From Homoserinimonas aerilata (GTDB lineage: Bacteria > Actinomycetota > Actinomycetes > Actinomycetales > Microbacteriaceae), in assembly GCF_006716125.1 (NCBI RefSeq), contig NZ_VFOM01000001.1:1860001-1924000 (forward strand): 64,000 nt of DNA. The letters run 5' to 3'. The translations under genes and the position numbers were made by a program. The notes under the pieces were generated by a model. That model was given only the letters and a program-made list of their open reading frames with translations, was not told the origin of the DNA and did not search any database. The first letter of the stretch is position 1. Each line of letters starts with the position of its first letter. Positions 52,092 to 60,877 of the stretch are shown in pieces.

Positions 52092-53459
52092 ATGACCTCC
52101 CCCGCTCCAGCATCCGCACCATCCGCATCCGCGCCCGCCAATCCGCGCTCGCGGGTCATCCTGGCCAGCCTCGTCGGCACGACGATCGAGTTCTACGACT
52201 TCTACGTGTATGCGACGGCGGCGGTGCTGGTGTTCCCGCACCTGTTCTTCCCGACGGGCAATGAGACGACGGCGCTGCTGTCGTCGTTCGCGATCTTCGG
52301 CGCCGCCATGGTGGCACGCCCGGTCGGTGCCGTGTTCTTCGGCCACCTCGGCGACAAGGTGGGCCGCAAGACCACGCTCGTCGCGGCGCTCCTGACGATG
52401 GGAATCGCGACATTCCTCATCGGCGTGCTGCCCACCTACGCGGTCGTCGGCTGGTTCGCCCCGCTGCTGCTGGTCATCCTGCGCCTCGCCCAGGGCTTCG
52501 CGCTCGGCGGCGAGTGGAGCGGCGCCGCGCTCGTGGCGACCGAGAATGCGCCGGCAGGCAAGCGCGCCTGGTACGGCACCTTCCCGCAGCTGGGCGCCCC
52601 GATCGGCTTCATCATCGCGAACGGGCTGTTCCTGCTGATCGCCGTCGCGCTCCCCTCCGATGACCCGTCGATGCCGTCGGAGGCGTTCCTCAGCTGGGGT
52701 TGGCGCATCCCGTTCCTGTTCTCGGCCGTCATGGTCATCGTCGGCCTGTGGGTGCGTCTGCGCCTCGTCGAGAGCACCGCATTCTCGAAGACGGTGAGCA
52801 CCGGCCGGGTCGTCAAGCTGCCGCTCGGCACGGTCATCCGCGGCCACTGGCGTGAGCTCGTGCTGGGCACCTTCTTCATGCTCGCCACCTATGTGCTGTT
52901 CTACCTGATGACGACGTTCTCGCTCAGCTACGGCCGCGCGCCCGTCTCGCCGGAGAGCCCTACGCAGCTGCCCGGCCTCGGCTACGGCTACAACGACTTC
53001 GTGCTCATGATGATCGTGGGCGTCGTCTTCTTCGGCATCTTCACGCTGCTGTCCGGGCCGTGGGCCGACAGGTTCGGTCGCCGCAGGACGCTCATCTGGG
53101 TGACCCTGGCGATCATCGTGTTCGGGCTGCTGTGGGTGCCGCTGCTCGGCTCCGGCTTCGTGGGCGTCATGGCGTGGCTCATCGTGGGCTTCACGCTGAT
53201 GGGCATCACGTTCGGGCCGATGGGCGCGCTGCTGCCCGAGCTGTTCCCGACGAATGTGCGCTACACGGGCTCGGGTGTCTCGTACAACGTCAGCTCGATC
53301 CTGGGCGCCGCGGTCGCCCCGTTCATCGCCGTCTGGCTGTGGACGCTCGCCGACGGCAGCCCCTTCCTCGTGGGCATCTACCTCTCGGCGATGGCGGTGT
53401 TGACCCTCATCGCCCTGCTCCTCGGCAAGGAGACGAAGGACATCGACATCGACCGCTGA
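52092..53459 (+). CDS. MFS transporter, metabolite:H+ symporter (MHS) type
   Basis: The 455-residue permease has twelve predicted helices. MHS-family signatures are SLVGTTIEFYDFYVYATAAVL at helix 1, GHLGDKVGRKTTLV between helices 2 and 3, RLAQGFALGGEWSGAALVATENAP at helix 4-5, and GPWADRFGRRRTLIW in the second half. Relatives carry proline/betaine, shikimate or dicarboxylates; the substrate here is unknown. It ends 9 bases from the convergent siderophore ATPase gene, with no room for a separate terminator. Confidence 0.9.
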   Translation: MTSPAPASAPSASAPANPRSRVILASLVGTTIEFYDFYVYATAAVLVFPHLFFPTGNETTALLSSFAIFGAAMVARPVGAVFFGHLGDKVGRKTTLVAALLTMGIATFLIGVLPTYAVVGWFAPLLLVILRLAQGFALGGEWSGAALVATENAPAGKRAWYGTFPQLGAPIGFIIANGLFLLIAVALPSDDPSMPSEAFLSWGWRIPFLFSAVMVIVGLWVRLRLVESTAFSKTVSTGRVVKLPLGTVIRGHWRELVLGTFFMLATYVLFYLMTTFSLSYGRAPVSPESPTQLPGLGYGYNDFVLMMIVGVVFFGIFTLLSGPWADRFGRRRTLIWVTLAIIVFGLLWVPLLGSGFVGVMAWLIVGFTLMGITFGPMGALLPELFPTNVRYTGSGVSYNVSSILGAAVAPFIAVWLWTLADGSPFLVGIYLSAMAVLTLIALLLGKETKDIDIDR

Positions 53460-53468
53460 TGCCGACCG

Positions 53469-54272
53469 TCAGGGAGTCACGGGCGTCAGGCGCGGGATGA
53501 CCATCGGCGAACCGGATTCCGGGTCACGGATGATCGCACACGGCAGCCCGAAGACGTCCTCGACGAGATCGGCCGTGAGTGTGGCGGCCGGCTCGCCCTG
53601 GGCGACGATCGTGCCCTCCTTCATGACGACCAGGTTGGTGGCGTAGCGCGCCGCCTGGTTCAGGTCATGGAGCACGGCCACGAGCGTGCGGCCCTCGCCG
53701 TGCAGCCGGGCGCACAACTGCAGCACCTCGTACTGGTGGGCGATGTCGAGAAAGGTGGTCGGCTCGTCGAGCAGCATCAGCTCGGTGCGCTGCGCGAGCA
53801 CCATCGCGATCCACGCCTTCTGCCGCTGGCCGCCCGACAGTTCGGACATGTACCGCTCGCCGAGTTCCTCGATGCCGGTCGAGGCGAGTGCGGCGTTCAC
53901 CGCATCCGAATCTTCGACGGACCACTGCCGGAAGATGCCCTGGTGTGGGTAGCGACCACGGCCCACCAGATCGCGCACGGTGATGCCGTCGGGCGCGATG
54001 GGGCTCTGCGGCAGCATCGCGAGGCGCCGCGCGACAGCCTTGCTGCGCATGCCGTCGATGGGTGAACCCTCCAGCAGCACGGAACCCGCCACAGGCTTGA
54101 GAGTGCGCGACAGGGCCTTCAGGAGGGTCGACTTGCCGCAACCGTTCGGGCCGACGATGATCGTGAAGCCGCCGCGCGGCACCTCGATGTCGAGGCCGTC
54201 GACGATCGTGCGGCCGTCGTAGGCGAGGGTGAGGCCGCTCGCGGCGAGGGGCGAGACGTGCGAATCCTCCAT
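53469..54272 (-). CDS. Siderophore ABC transporter ATP-binding protein (FecE/FepC-like)
   Basis: The 267-residue ATPase powers ferric-siderophore uptake. It has Walker A VGPNGCGKSTLLKAL near residue 41, signature SELSGGQRQKAWIAMVLAQ near 144, Walker B LMLLDEPTTFLDI and the switch His in VAVLHDLNQAARY. The AMLPQSP Q-loop and the GRYPHQ stretch are typical of the iron-chelate group. The ATG overlaps the permease stop by one base. Confidence 0.93.
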   Translation of the reverse strand: MEDSHVSPLAASGLTLAYDGRTIVDGLDIEVPRGGFTIIVGPNGCGKSTLLKALSRTLKPVAGSVLLEGSPIDGMRSKAVARRLAMLPQSPIAPDGITVRDLVGRGRYPHQGIFRQWSVEDSDAVNAALASTGIEELGERYMSELSGGQRQKAWIAMVLAQRTELMLLDEPTTFLDIAHQYEVLQLCARLHGEGRTLVAVLHDLNQAARYATNLVVMKEGTIVAQGEPAATLTADLVEDVFGLPCAIIRDPESGSPMVIPRLTPVTP

Positions 54273-55303
54273 CAGAGGGTTCCCTTCTTCCATTCCAGGA
54301 CGAGCAGCCAGCCCAGGTAGATCCCGCCGATTGCGGCCGTCATGATGCCGACAGGCAGCTGCACACCGATCGGCAGCTGCTGCGTGAGCAGATCGGCGAG
54401 CACGAGCAGCACGGCGCCCAGAGCGGCGGAGGCCACCAGATTCGGGCCGGCCGCGCGGGTGAGGCGGCGGGCGATCTGCGGCGCCGTCAACGCGATGAAC
54501 GCGACAGGCCCCACGACACTCACCGCGGCCGTGCACAGGGCGATCGACGCGAGCACCGCCCAGCTGCGCGCCTGCGTCGACCGCGCGCCCAGGGCATCCG
54601 CCAGCTCGTCGCCCATCTCGAGCAGCTGCAGTCTGCGGCTCAGCAGCAGCGTCAGAGGGAGAAGCACCGCGATAGCGACCCAGATGATCGCGGCATGATC
54701 CCAGGAACGCGACTGGAGGCTGCCGTTGAGATACGTGGCCAGAATGGTGGCCGCCTCGACGCGAGCCTGCGTCAGCGCGTACTGCACGAACGCGAGCGAC
54801 ATCGCCGCGACGCCGATTCCGACGATCAGCATGCGCGACGGCGACGCAAAACCCCTGCCGCTGCCCAGCCACACCAGACCAACAGCCACGAGAGCGCCGA
54901 GGAGCGCGCCGAGCGGAACCGGCAGGACGCCCGGCCAGACCAGCGCGACGGCGGCGGCACCCGCAGAGGCACCCCCCGTGAGGCCGATCACGTCGGGGCT
55001 GCCGAGCGGGTTGCGCGTCACCGTCTGCAGCAGCGCGCCCGCGACACCGAACGCCGCACCCGCGGCGATGCCCACGAACAGGCGCGGACCGCGCAGCACC
55101 CCGTAGACGATCGTCTCGCGCCCCTCCCCCGCGCCGAACATCACCGGCAGGAGGCGGGCGGGCGCAATGCCCGTGGTACCGAGCGTGAGCGCCAGAACGC
55201 CCACCACGACGACCGCGAGCAGCGCCGCAGTGACCACGACGACGCTGCGCCGCCGCACCCGCATGCTCAGCCGGGAACCTGATCTCAGCACTGTCGCGGT
55301 CAT
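54272..55303 (-). CDS. FecCD-family siderophore ABC permease, subunit 1
   Basis: The 343-residue permease has about nine hydrophobic segments. FecCD blocks include VLRGPRLFVGIAAGAAFGVAGALLQTVTRNPLGSPDVIGLTGGAS and GPVAFIALTAPQIARRLTR, seen in parts along the chain. It overlaps the second permease by 4 bases upstream and the ATPase by one base downstream. ATG 55303 is chosen over in-frame codons inside the previous gene. Confidence 0.92.
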   Translation of the reverse strand: MTATVLRSGSRLSMRVRRRSVVVVTAALLAVVVVGVLALTLGTTGIAPARLLPVMFGAGEGRETIVYGVLRGPRLFVGIAAGAAFGVAGALLQTVTRNPLGSPDVIGLTGGASAGAAAVALVWPGVLPVPLGALLGALVAVGLVWLGSGRGFASPSRMLIVGIGVAAMSLAFVQYALTQARVEAATILATYLNGSLQSRSWDHAAIIWVAIAVLLPLTLLLSRRLQLLEMGDELADALGARSTQARSWAVLASIALCTAAVSVVGPVAFIALTAPQIARRLTRAAGPNLVASAALGAVLLVLADLLTQQLPIGVQLPVGIMTAAIGGIYLGWLLVLEWKKGTL

Positions 55304-56343
55304 GCGGCCCCCCGCATCCGGCGCACGACAAGCAGCAGCATGGGCCCGCCCACGAATGCGGTCACGACGCCCACCATGAGTTCGTTGGGGCTCACGATGA
55401 CACGGCCCACGAGGTCGGCGGCGAGCAGAAGTGCGGGGCCGAGCACGATGCATCCGGGGATCAGCCAGCGGTGATCGTTGCCGGTGAACGCCCGCACGAT
55501 GTGCGGAACGGCGAGCCCCACGAACGCGATCGGGCCGACCCCGGCCGTCGCCGCGGCGGCAAGCACCGTCGTCGCAAGGGCGCCCAGGATGCGGGTGCGG
55601 CCGACACTGCTGCCCAGCGCCCGGGCCGTGTCCTCGCCGAGCGCGAGAGCGTTGAGGGGCGAGGCGATGCCCAGCGACAGCACGAGGCCGAGCACGATGA
55701 ACGGCAGGATGTCGAAGATCAGCTGCGGGTCACGGCCCGCGAGAGAGCCCACCACCCAGAAACGGTAGGCGTTGAACACCTCGGGCAGGCTGAGTGCGAG
55801 CGCCTGGATGTAGGTCGCGACGACAGCCGACACCACGACGCCCGCGAGCACCAGCCGAACGGGGGTGGCGCGGCCGCCCGCCGACCCGAGCACGTACACG
55901 ACCAGCACCGCGATGAACGCCCCGGGGAGCGCAACCCACACGCTGCCGACGCCCGCGCCGACACCGAAGAAGGCGATGCCCGTGACGACCGCCGCAGCCG
56001 CGCCCACATTGACGCCGAGGATGCCCGGATCGGCCAGCACATTGCGCGTCACGCCCTGCATGACAGCGCCGGCGACGGCGAGCGCCGCGCCCACCAGCAG
56101 GCCGAGGATCGTGCGCGGCACACGGCTCGCGATGACCGTGTCGGAGTAGCTGCCGGTGGGGGCGAAGAGGGCAGTCCAGACCTCGGGCAGCGGAATGTAC
56201 TTGGTGCCGACGGCCAGACTGAGGAGGCCGATGAGCACGAGCACTGCGAACGCGAGAACGAAGCCGAGAAGCCTGCGGCGAGCGCGCCGACGGGGGCCGA
56301 GGCTTGTCGCTCCGGCCCCCGTTCGGGCTGCTGTCGTCGTCAC
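55300..56343 (-). CDS. FecCD-family siderophore ABC permease, subunit 2
   Basis: The 347-residue partner permease begins with a basic N-terminus (RRRARRRLLG) and has about nine hydrophobic segments. It carries RVPRTILGLLVGAALAVAGAVMQGV, NVLADPGILGVNVGAAAAVV and GPIAFVGLAVPHIVRAFTG blocks. The start is GTG 56343, 38 bases after the binding-protein gene. Confidence 0.92.
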   Translation of the reverse strand: MTTTAARTGAGATSLGPRRRARRRLLGFVLAFAVLVLIGLLSLAVGTKYIPLPEVWTALFAPTGSYSDTVIASRVPRTILGLLVGAALAVAGAVMQGVTRNVLADPGILGVNVGAAAAVVTGIAFFGVGAGVGSVWVALPGAFIAVLVVYVLGSAGGRATPVRLVLAGVVVSAVVATYIQALALSLPEVFNAYRFWVVGSLAGRDPQLIFDILPFIVLGLVLSLGIASPLNALALGEDTARALGSSVGRTRILGALATTVLAAAATAGVGPIAFVGLAVPHIVRAFTGNDHRWLIPGCIVLGPALLLAADLVGRVIVSPNELMVGVVTAFVGGPMLLLVVRRMRGAA

Positions 56344-56381
56344 GTCTCTCGTGTCGCGGATGCTCTGTTCGCCGGTTGCGC

Positions 56382-57410
56382 CTAGCCGACCTTCGACACG
56401 GCGTCGACGATCTGCGGCACGAGCTTGTCAAGCGCCCACGGCACGCTCAGGGGCGTGATGACGGTGGATGCCATGCCGAGCTGGTTGTCGACGCTCGGCA
56501 CATACGATCCGCGCTTCACGGCGGGGATCTGCGCGAAGAGCGGCTGCGCCTCCATCTCCTTCTGGTTCGCCTCATCGTTGAACCAGGTGAAGACGACGTC
56601 GGAGCCGTCGAGCAGGTCGGCCCGCTCGAGGCCCACATCGGTCGTGAAGGTGCCGTCGGTCAGCGGAAGCGCCGCGGTCACCGGGTCTACGACGAGGCCG
56701 AGTGCCGTGAGCACATCGACGCGGGGGTCGCCCTTCTGGTAGAACGACAGGGCGCCGGCCTGGGCCGCATAGATGTAGGAGAAGGTGACGCCGTCGAACT
56801 CCGGATGCTCGGCCGCCGCGTCGGCGAGCGTGCCCTCCAGATCGGAGATCAGTCCTGCGGCCTGGTCGCTCTTGCCGAGCGCCTCGCCGATGATCTCGAT
56901 CTGCTGCCTCCAGGGGGTGCCCCACGCCGCGTCGGGGTATCCGACGGTGGGCGCGATCGCCGACAGTGTCGCGTGGTCGTCGGCGGTGAGGCCGGACTGC
57001 GGCGCGAGGATAAGGTCGGGCTCGAGCTGCAGGATCGCGTCGACGTCGATCTCGGGGTAGACGTCGAAGGTGGCGGGCAGTTCGTCGCCGCTCTCCTCGA
57101 TGGCGTCGCGCACCCACGGGTAGTAGCCGTCGTCGTCGCCGCCCCAGGTGACGTTCTCCATGCCGACCGGCGTCACGCCGAGCGCGACGACGGTGTCTCC
57201 GGTGCCCCAGCCGAGCGTGACGACGCGCTTCGGCTCGGAGGGGATGACGGCGTCGCCGATGGCGCTCTCGATCGTGACGGGGAAGGTGCCGTCGGATGCG
57301 ACATCCGGCATCGCGCTGTCATCGCCGGTCGCGCATCCGCTCAGCATCAGGGCGGCCGCGGCCGCTGTGGCGATGAGGGCCGTGACTCGGCTTCGGGTGG
57401 TGGTTCGCAT
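56382..57410 (-). CDS. Iron-siderophore ABC transporter substrate-binding lipoprotein
   Basis: The 342-residue precursor has a signal peptide with lipobox LMLSGC (Cys 26) and the single-helix-bridged fold of FepB/FhuD-type proteins: PSEPKRVVTLGWGTGDTVVALG near residue 57, EIDVDAILQLEPDLILAPQ near 120 and VDNQLGMASTVITPLSVPWALDKL near the end. It heads the uptake operon, ahead of two permeases and the ATPase. A candidate iron box lies about 95 bases upstream, fitting induction under iron starvation. Confidence 0.92.
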   Translation of the reverse strand: MRTTTRSRVTALIATAAAAALMLSGCATGDDSAMPDVASDGTFPVTIESAIGDAVIPSEPKRVVTLGWGTGDTVVALGVTPVGMENVTWGGDDDGYYPWVRDAIEESGDELPATFDVYPEIDVDAILQLEPDLILAPQSGLTADDHATLSAIAPTVGYPDAAWGTPWRQQIEIIGEALGKSDQAAGLISDLEGTLADAAAEHPEFDGVTFSYIYAAQAGALSFYQKGDPRVDVLTALGLVVDPVTAALPLTDGTFTTDVGLERADLLDGSDVVFTWFNDEANQKEMEAQPLFAQIPAVKRGSYVPSVDNQLGMASTVITPLSVPWALDKLVPQIVDAVSKVG

Positions 57411-57502
57411 GGTTTCCCTTCGGTGGGGGTGCAGGGGGTGGCCGGTCGGCGGGAGCCCGTGCGACGGCCGCAGGGCGTCGTCGTCGAGAAGTCCGGAACA
57501 AG

Positions 57503-57522
57503 TATGGCATGCCTTACCTAAG
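57503..57522. promoter_or_regulatory. Candidate DtxR/IdeR iron box of the siderophore operon
   Basis: On the minus strand: CTTAGGTAAGGCATGCCATA, a near-palindrome resembling the DtxR consensus with a strong TTAGGTAAG half. It is upstream of the siderophore operon and also about 20 bases upstream of the divergent microprotein promoter. Confidence 0.55.
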
Positions 57523-57544
57523 TCTGAACATGGGGGCGGGAAAG

Positions 57545-57550
57545 TAGGAT
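57545..57550 (+). promoter_or_regulatory. Putative -10 box for the leaderless microprotein gene
   Basis: TAGGAT, exactly 6 bases before the ATG at 57557. Confidence 0.55.
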
Positions 57551-57556
57551 CGAGAC

Positions 57557-57667
57557 ATGACTTCACGAAATGGTGCGCGCGGCGCAGTCACGTTCTGGAT
57601 CTGGGCGGTCGTCGTCGTCGCGGTGGTGCTCGCGGTCGGCTTCGCCTACACCGTGTTCTTCAAGTAG
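57557..57667 (+). CDS. 36-residue single-span membrane microprotein
   Basis: A short gene reading MTSRNGARGAVTFWIWAV, then a Val/Ala-rich helix and FAYTVFFK before a TAG stop: a basic N-terminus, one hydrophobic span of about 20 residues and a short aromatic end. A TAGGAT box sits exactly 6 bases before the ATG, the same leaderless arrangement as at larger genes here. That, with the clean membrane-protein composition, is why I call it real. It shares the 146-bp gap with the siderophore operon promoter and its iron box, so iron control is possible. The function is unknown. Confidence 0.65.
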   Translation: MTSRNGARGAVTFWIWAVVVVAVVLAVGFAYTVFFK

Positions 57668-57687
57668 CAGCTGGATCTAACCAATCG

Positions 57688-58596
57688 TCAGGGTGTGCGC
57701 CGCCCACGGCGCGAACGTTGCGAGCGGATGCCCTCCACGATGAGCAGCAGCACCGCCAGCCCGATACCCGCATAGGTGAAGTACTCATCCGGTTCGATGG
57801 CCTCATGCAACAGCACAAGCGATACGAGCACCAGGATTATCGGCTCCACATAGCTGAGCAGACCGAACAGGCTGAAACTGAGCAACCGGCTGGCCACGAT
57901 GTATAACGTCAGCGCGAGCGCGCTGATCACACCGAACACGAGCAGCAGCCCCCACGGCGGAGTACCGCCCTCCGCCACAAGCGTGCCCGGGCCGAAAGCG
58001 AACCACGCCGCGAACGGCACAAGCACCACCAGCTCCAACCACAGCGCGCCCGGAGTGTCGACACCTGCGGCCCGGCGCAGCGTGAAATAGATCGGGTAGC
58101 CCAGCGCCACCGCGAACGTCGCCCACGACAGGCCAGACGCGGCGAAGAACGCGGCCGCGACACCCAGCGCAGCCGCAATCACGGCCGCCGTGCGCACGCG
58201 GCCCAAACTCTCCCGGTGCAGCAGCACACCCACCAGCACCAGCACCAGCGGCATCAGCAGATAACCGAGCGCCACATCGAGCCCGTGGCCCGACTTCGGC
58301 GCCCAGGCGAACAGCCACAACTGCAGCCAGAGCAGGCCCGAGTTCACCAACAGCAACAGAATGAGAACCGGCCGCCTCCGCAGCCTGCGCAGCGCATCCG
58401 CCACCTCACCCCACGAACGGATGGCAAGCAGCAGAACAACCATGAACGGAACCGTCAACAGGATGCGCCACGAAACGACCTCCCACTCGGTGAGCTCCGT
58501 CAGCTGGGCGGGAATGAAATAGACGGCACCAAACAGGGCAGACGCCACGACGGATGCGATCACGCCGCGGGCGGTCGTCTGGGAGTCGTGTCGCAT
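57688..58596 (-). CDS. RarD/EamA-family transporter
   Basis: The 302-residue permease has ten hydrophobic segments in two EamA repeats. RarD-type hallmarks include RGVIASVVASALFGAVYFIPAQL at the N-terminus, EVVSWRILLTVPFM, NSGLLWLQLWLFAWAP, SGLSWATFAVALGYPIYFTLRR and SLFGLLSYVEPIILVLVSL. Family members export small metabolites or amino acids; the substrate is unknown. It is convergent with the microprotein gene, 20 bases apart. Confidence 0.88.
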   Translation of the reverse strand: MRHDSQTTARGVIASVVASALFGAVYFIPAQLTELTEWEVVSWRILLTVPFMVVLLLAIRSWGEVADALRRLRRRPVLILLLLVNSGLLWLQLWLFAWAPKSGHGLDVALGYLLMPLVLVLVGVLLHRESLGRVRTAAVIAAALGVAAAFFAASGLSWATFAVALGYPIYFTLRRAAGVDTPGALWLELVVLVPFAAWFAFGPGTLVAEGGTPPWGLLLVFGVISALALTLYIVASRLLSFSLFGLLSYVEPIILVLVSLVLLHEAIEPDEYFTYAGIGLAVLLLIVEGIRSQRSRRGRRTP

Positions 58597-58616
58597 CCGA
58601 CCATTCTCTCAGGGAC

Positions 58617-58740
58617 TCGCGGGTTGAGGAGGCGCCCCGGCGCCTTCTCGAAAGCGCACGTCCGCACAACCCGGTTTCGAGACGGCACTCCGTGCCCCTC
58701 AACCGGCGGGACCACCCGCTGGTCGAGGGGTCGCTCATCC
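58617..58740. repeat. Family B repeats between divergent genes
   Basis: The block contains GGGTTGAGGAGGCGCC and GGCGCCTTCTCGAAA as a palindrome (58620-58653), then GGTTTCGAGACGGCAC...CCCCTCAACCGG (58672-58706), then CCGCTGGTCGAGGGG. The middle unit is the reverse complement of 2841-2874 with about one mismatch. Confidence 0.8.
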
Positions 58741-58745
58741 GGGGT

Positions 58746-58758
58746 ACGTAGACTACGT
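58746..58758. promoter_or_regulatory. -10 box inside a palindrome, ABC exporter promoter
   Basis: ACGTAGACTACGT, a 13-bp palindrome, contains TAGACT (58749-58754), a likely -10 box about 36 bases before the exporter ATG. A repressor bound here would block it. Confidence 0.4.
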
Positions 58759-58789
58759 CAGTGGTTCGCCCCGTCGACAGAAGGACAGC

Positions 58790-60631
58790 ATGAGCACGAG
58801 CACCCCTGCACGCCGCGGAATGTTCGGACGCAAGCCCAGCGAGGGACCGCGCGCGAAGTTCAGCCAGCTGCTGCCGTACCTGCTCGAACACAAGAAGGTG
58901 CTCGCGGTCGTCATCGTGCTCAGCGTCATCGGCGCGGCCGCATCCCTCGCCCAGCCGTTGCTCGTCAGCCAGGTCATCACCCGGGTCGAGGCCGGGCAGA
59001 CGCTCGACACCCTCGTCTGGGTGCTTGTCACGCTCGTCGTCGTCGCGGGGCTCATCAGCGGCTTCCAGCACTACCTGCTGCAGCGCACCGGAACCGGCGT
59101 CGTGCTCTCCGCCCGCCGGCGCCTCGTCAGCCGCATGCTGCGCCTGCCCATCAGCGAGTTCGACCAGCGCCGCACCGGCGACCTCGTCTCCCGCGTCGGC
59201 AGCGACACAACCCTCCTGTACGCCGTCATCACGCAGGGCCTCGTCGACGCCGTCGGCGGCGCGCTCGTCTTCGTCGGCGCGCTCATCGGCATGCTCGTCA
59301 TCGACGCCGCGCTCCTCGGCCTCACCCTGCTCGTCGTCGCCGCATCCCTCATCATCGTCGTCGGACTGTCGGGGCGCATCCGCAAGGCAAGCCAGGCGCA
59401 ACAGGAGAAGGTCGGCGACCTCGCAGCATCCGTCGAACGTGCGCTCAGCGCCATCCGCACCGTGCGCGCCGCCGGCGCCACCGAGCGTGAGAACGACGTC
59501 ATCGACGGCGAAGCCCGCGGCGCCTACGACAAGGGTCTGCAGGTCGCGCGCGTCTCTGCTCTCGTCGTTCCCATCGCCGGAATCGCCCTGCAGGTGTCGC
59601 TTCTGACCGTGCTCGGCGTCGGCGGATACCGCGTCGCCGACGGCAGCATCACCATCGCATCCCTCGTCACCTTCGTCATGTTCCTGTTCATGATGATCAG
59701 CCCGCTCGGCCTCGCCTTCGGCGCCATCACGTCGACCAGTCAGGCGCTCGGCGCGCTCGGCCGCATCCAGGAGATCATCGACCTGCCCAGCGAGGACGAA
59801 GCGGATGTCGCCACGACGGTCGCCGCGCCCGTCACCTCATCCGGCGCGATCGCCTTCGAGGGCGTCGAGTTCAGCTACCCCGAGGCCGCACACAAGTCGG
59901 AGGCCGAGAAGCTGCTCGCCGCCGAGCTCGGCCTGGACGCGCCGCGCGACCGCACCGTGCTTCGTGGGGTGTCGTTCTCGGTGCCGCGCGGGCAGCGCAT
60001 CGCCCTCGTCGGGCCATCCGGTGCCGGCAAATCCACAATCCTCTCCCTCATCGAACGCTTCTACGACCCCACCGCCGGCGTCGTGCGGCTCGACGGCGTC
60101 GACATCCGCTCGCTCGACCGCGCCGCGCTGCGCGCCCAGATCGGCTACGTCGAACAGGACGCCCCCGTGCTCGCCGGCTCGCTTCGCGCCAACCTCACGC
60201 TCGGCGCGCCCGACGCATCCGACGACGACTGCGTCGACGTGCTCCGCGCCGTCAACCTGCTCGGCGTGCTCGACCGCGACCCGGCCGGCCTCGACGCGCA
60301 GGTCGGCGAAGACGGCGTCATGCTCTCCGGCGGCGAACGCCAGCGGCTCGCCATCGCCCGCACGCTGCTCTCGGCACCGCCCATCCTGCTGCTCGACGAA
60401 TCGACGTCGTCACTCGACGGGCTCAACGAGCAGCTGCTGCGCGAAGCCATCGACGCCGTCGCCACCGACCGCACACTCATCGTCATCGCGCACCGCCTGT
60501 CGACCGTCGTCGACAGCGACCGCATCATCGTGCTCGACAACGGGCAGGTCATCGGCAGCGGAACCCACTCCGAACTCGTCGACTCCACGCCGCTCTACCG
60601 CGAACTCGCGAAACACCAGCTGCTGGTGTAG
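58790..60631 (+). CDS. ABC exporter, fused membrane and ATPase domains
   Basis: The 613-residue half-transporter has six hydrophobic helices over about residues 35-320. The ATPase domain follows, with Walker A GPSGAGKSTILSLIERFYDP near residue 405, the Q-loop YVEQDAPVLAGSLRANL, signature MLSGGERQRLAIARTLL, Walker B ILLLDESTSSLD and His in IVIAHRLSTV. It resembles MsbA/LmrA-type multidrug exporters and probably works as a homodimer. A GAAGGA ribosome site precedes the ATG. The palindromic promoter suggests a local repressor, but none is adjacent. Confidence 0.92.
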   Translation: MSTSTPARRGMFGRKPSEGPRAKFSQLLPYLLEHKKVLAVVIVLSVIGAAASLAQPLLVSQVITRVEAGQTLDTLVWVLVTLVVVAGLISGFQHYLLQRTGTGVVLSARRRLVSRMLRLPISEFDQRRTGDLVSRVGSDTTLLYAVITQGLVDAVGGALVFVGALIGMLVIDAALLGLTLLVVAASLIIVVGLSGRIRKASQAQQEKVGDLAASVERALSAIRTVRAAGATERENDVIDGEARGAYDKGLQVARVSALVVPIAGIALQVSLLTVLGVGGYRVADGSITIASLVTFVMFLFMMISPLGLAFGAITSTSQALGALGRIQEIIDLPSEDEADVATTVAAPVTSSGAIAFEGVEFSYPEAAHKSEAEKLLAAELGLDAPRDRTVLRGVSFSVPRGQRIALVGPSGAGKSTILSLIERFYDPTAGVVRLDGVDIRSLDRAALRAQIGYVEQDAPVLAGSLRANLTLGAPDASDDDCVDVLRAVNLLGVLDRDPAGLDAQVGEDGVMLSGGERQRLAIARTLLSAPPILLLDESTSSLDGLNEQLLREAIDAVATDRTLIVIAHRLSTVVDSDRIIVLDNGQVIGSGTHSELVDSTPLYRELAKHQLLV

Positions 60632-60700
60632 CCCCGGCAGATGCGGGCGGCGCGCGTCCGCACATCCGGGTCTCCGCACCTCCACACCTCCACCCCGCGT

Positions 60701-60757
60701 CGAGACTGCACGAATCGTACGTTTTCTGGCGAAAAACGTGCGATTCGTGCAGTCTCG
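60701..60757. repeat. Family C palindrome, copy 1
   Basis: 25-bp arms (60701-60725 and 60733-60757) beginning CGAGACTGCACGAATCG, with one mismatch and a 7-base loop CTGGCGA. It stands at the convergent end of the exporter and the monooxygenase gene and can form a bidirectional terminator-like hairpin. Confidence 0.85.
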
Positions 60758-60800
60758 GCGAAGGGGAGGCATCCGCGGGCTGCGCTATGATCGCCGACCG

Positions 60801-60854
60801 TACGGAAAACGCACGGTATCTGGCGAAAAACGTACGATTCGTGCAGTCTCGGCG
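60801..60854. repeat. Family C repeat, copy 2
   Basis: The right arm (60827-60851, ending ATTCGTGCAGTCTCG) is intact and the left arm is decayed. It shares a direct repeat of about 36 bp with copy 1. Confidence 0.75.
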
Positions 60855-60877
60855 GCAGGGAACCGCGGGTGGGCGCG

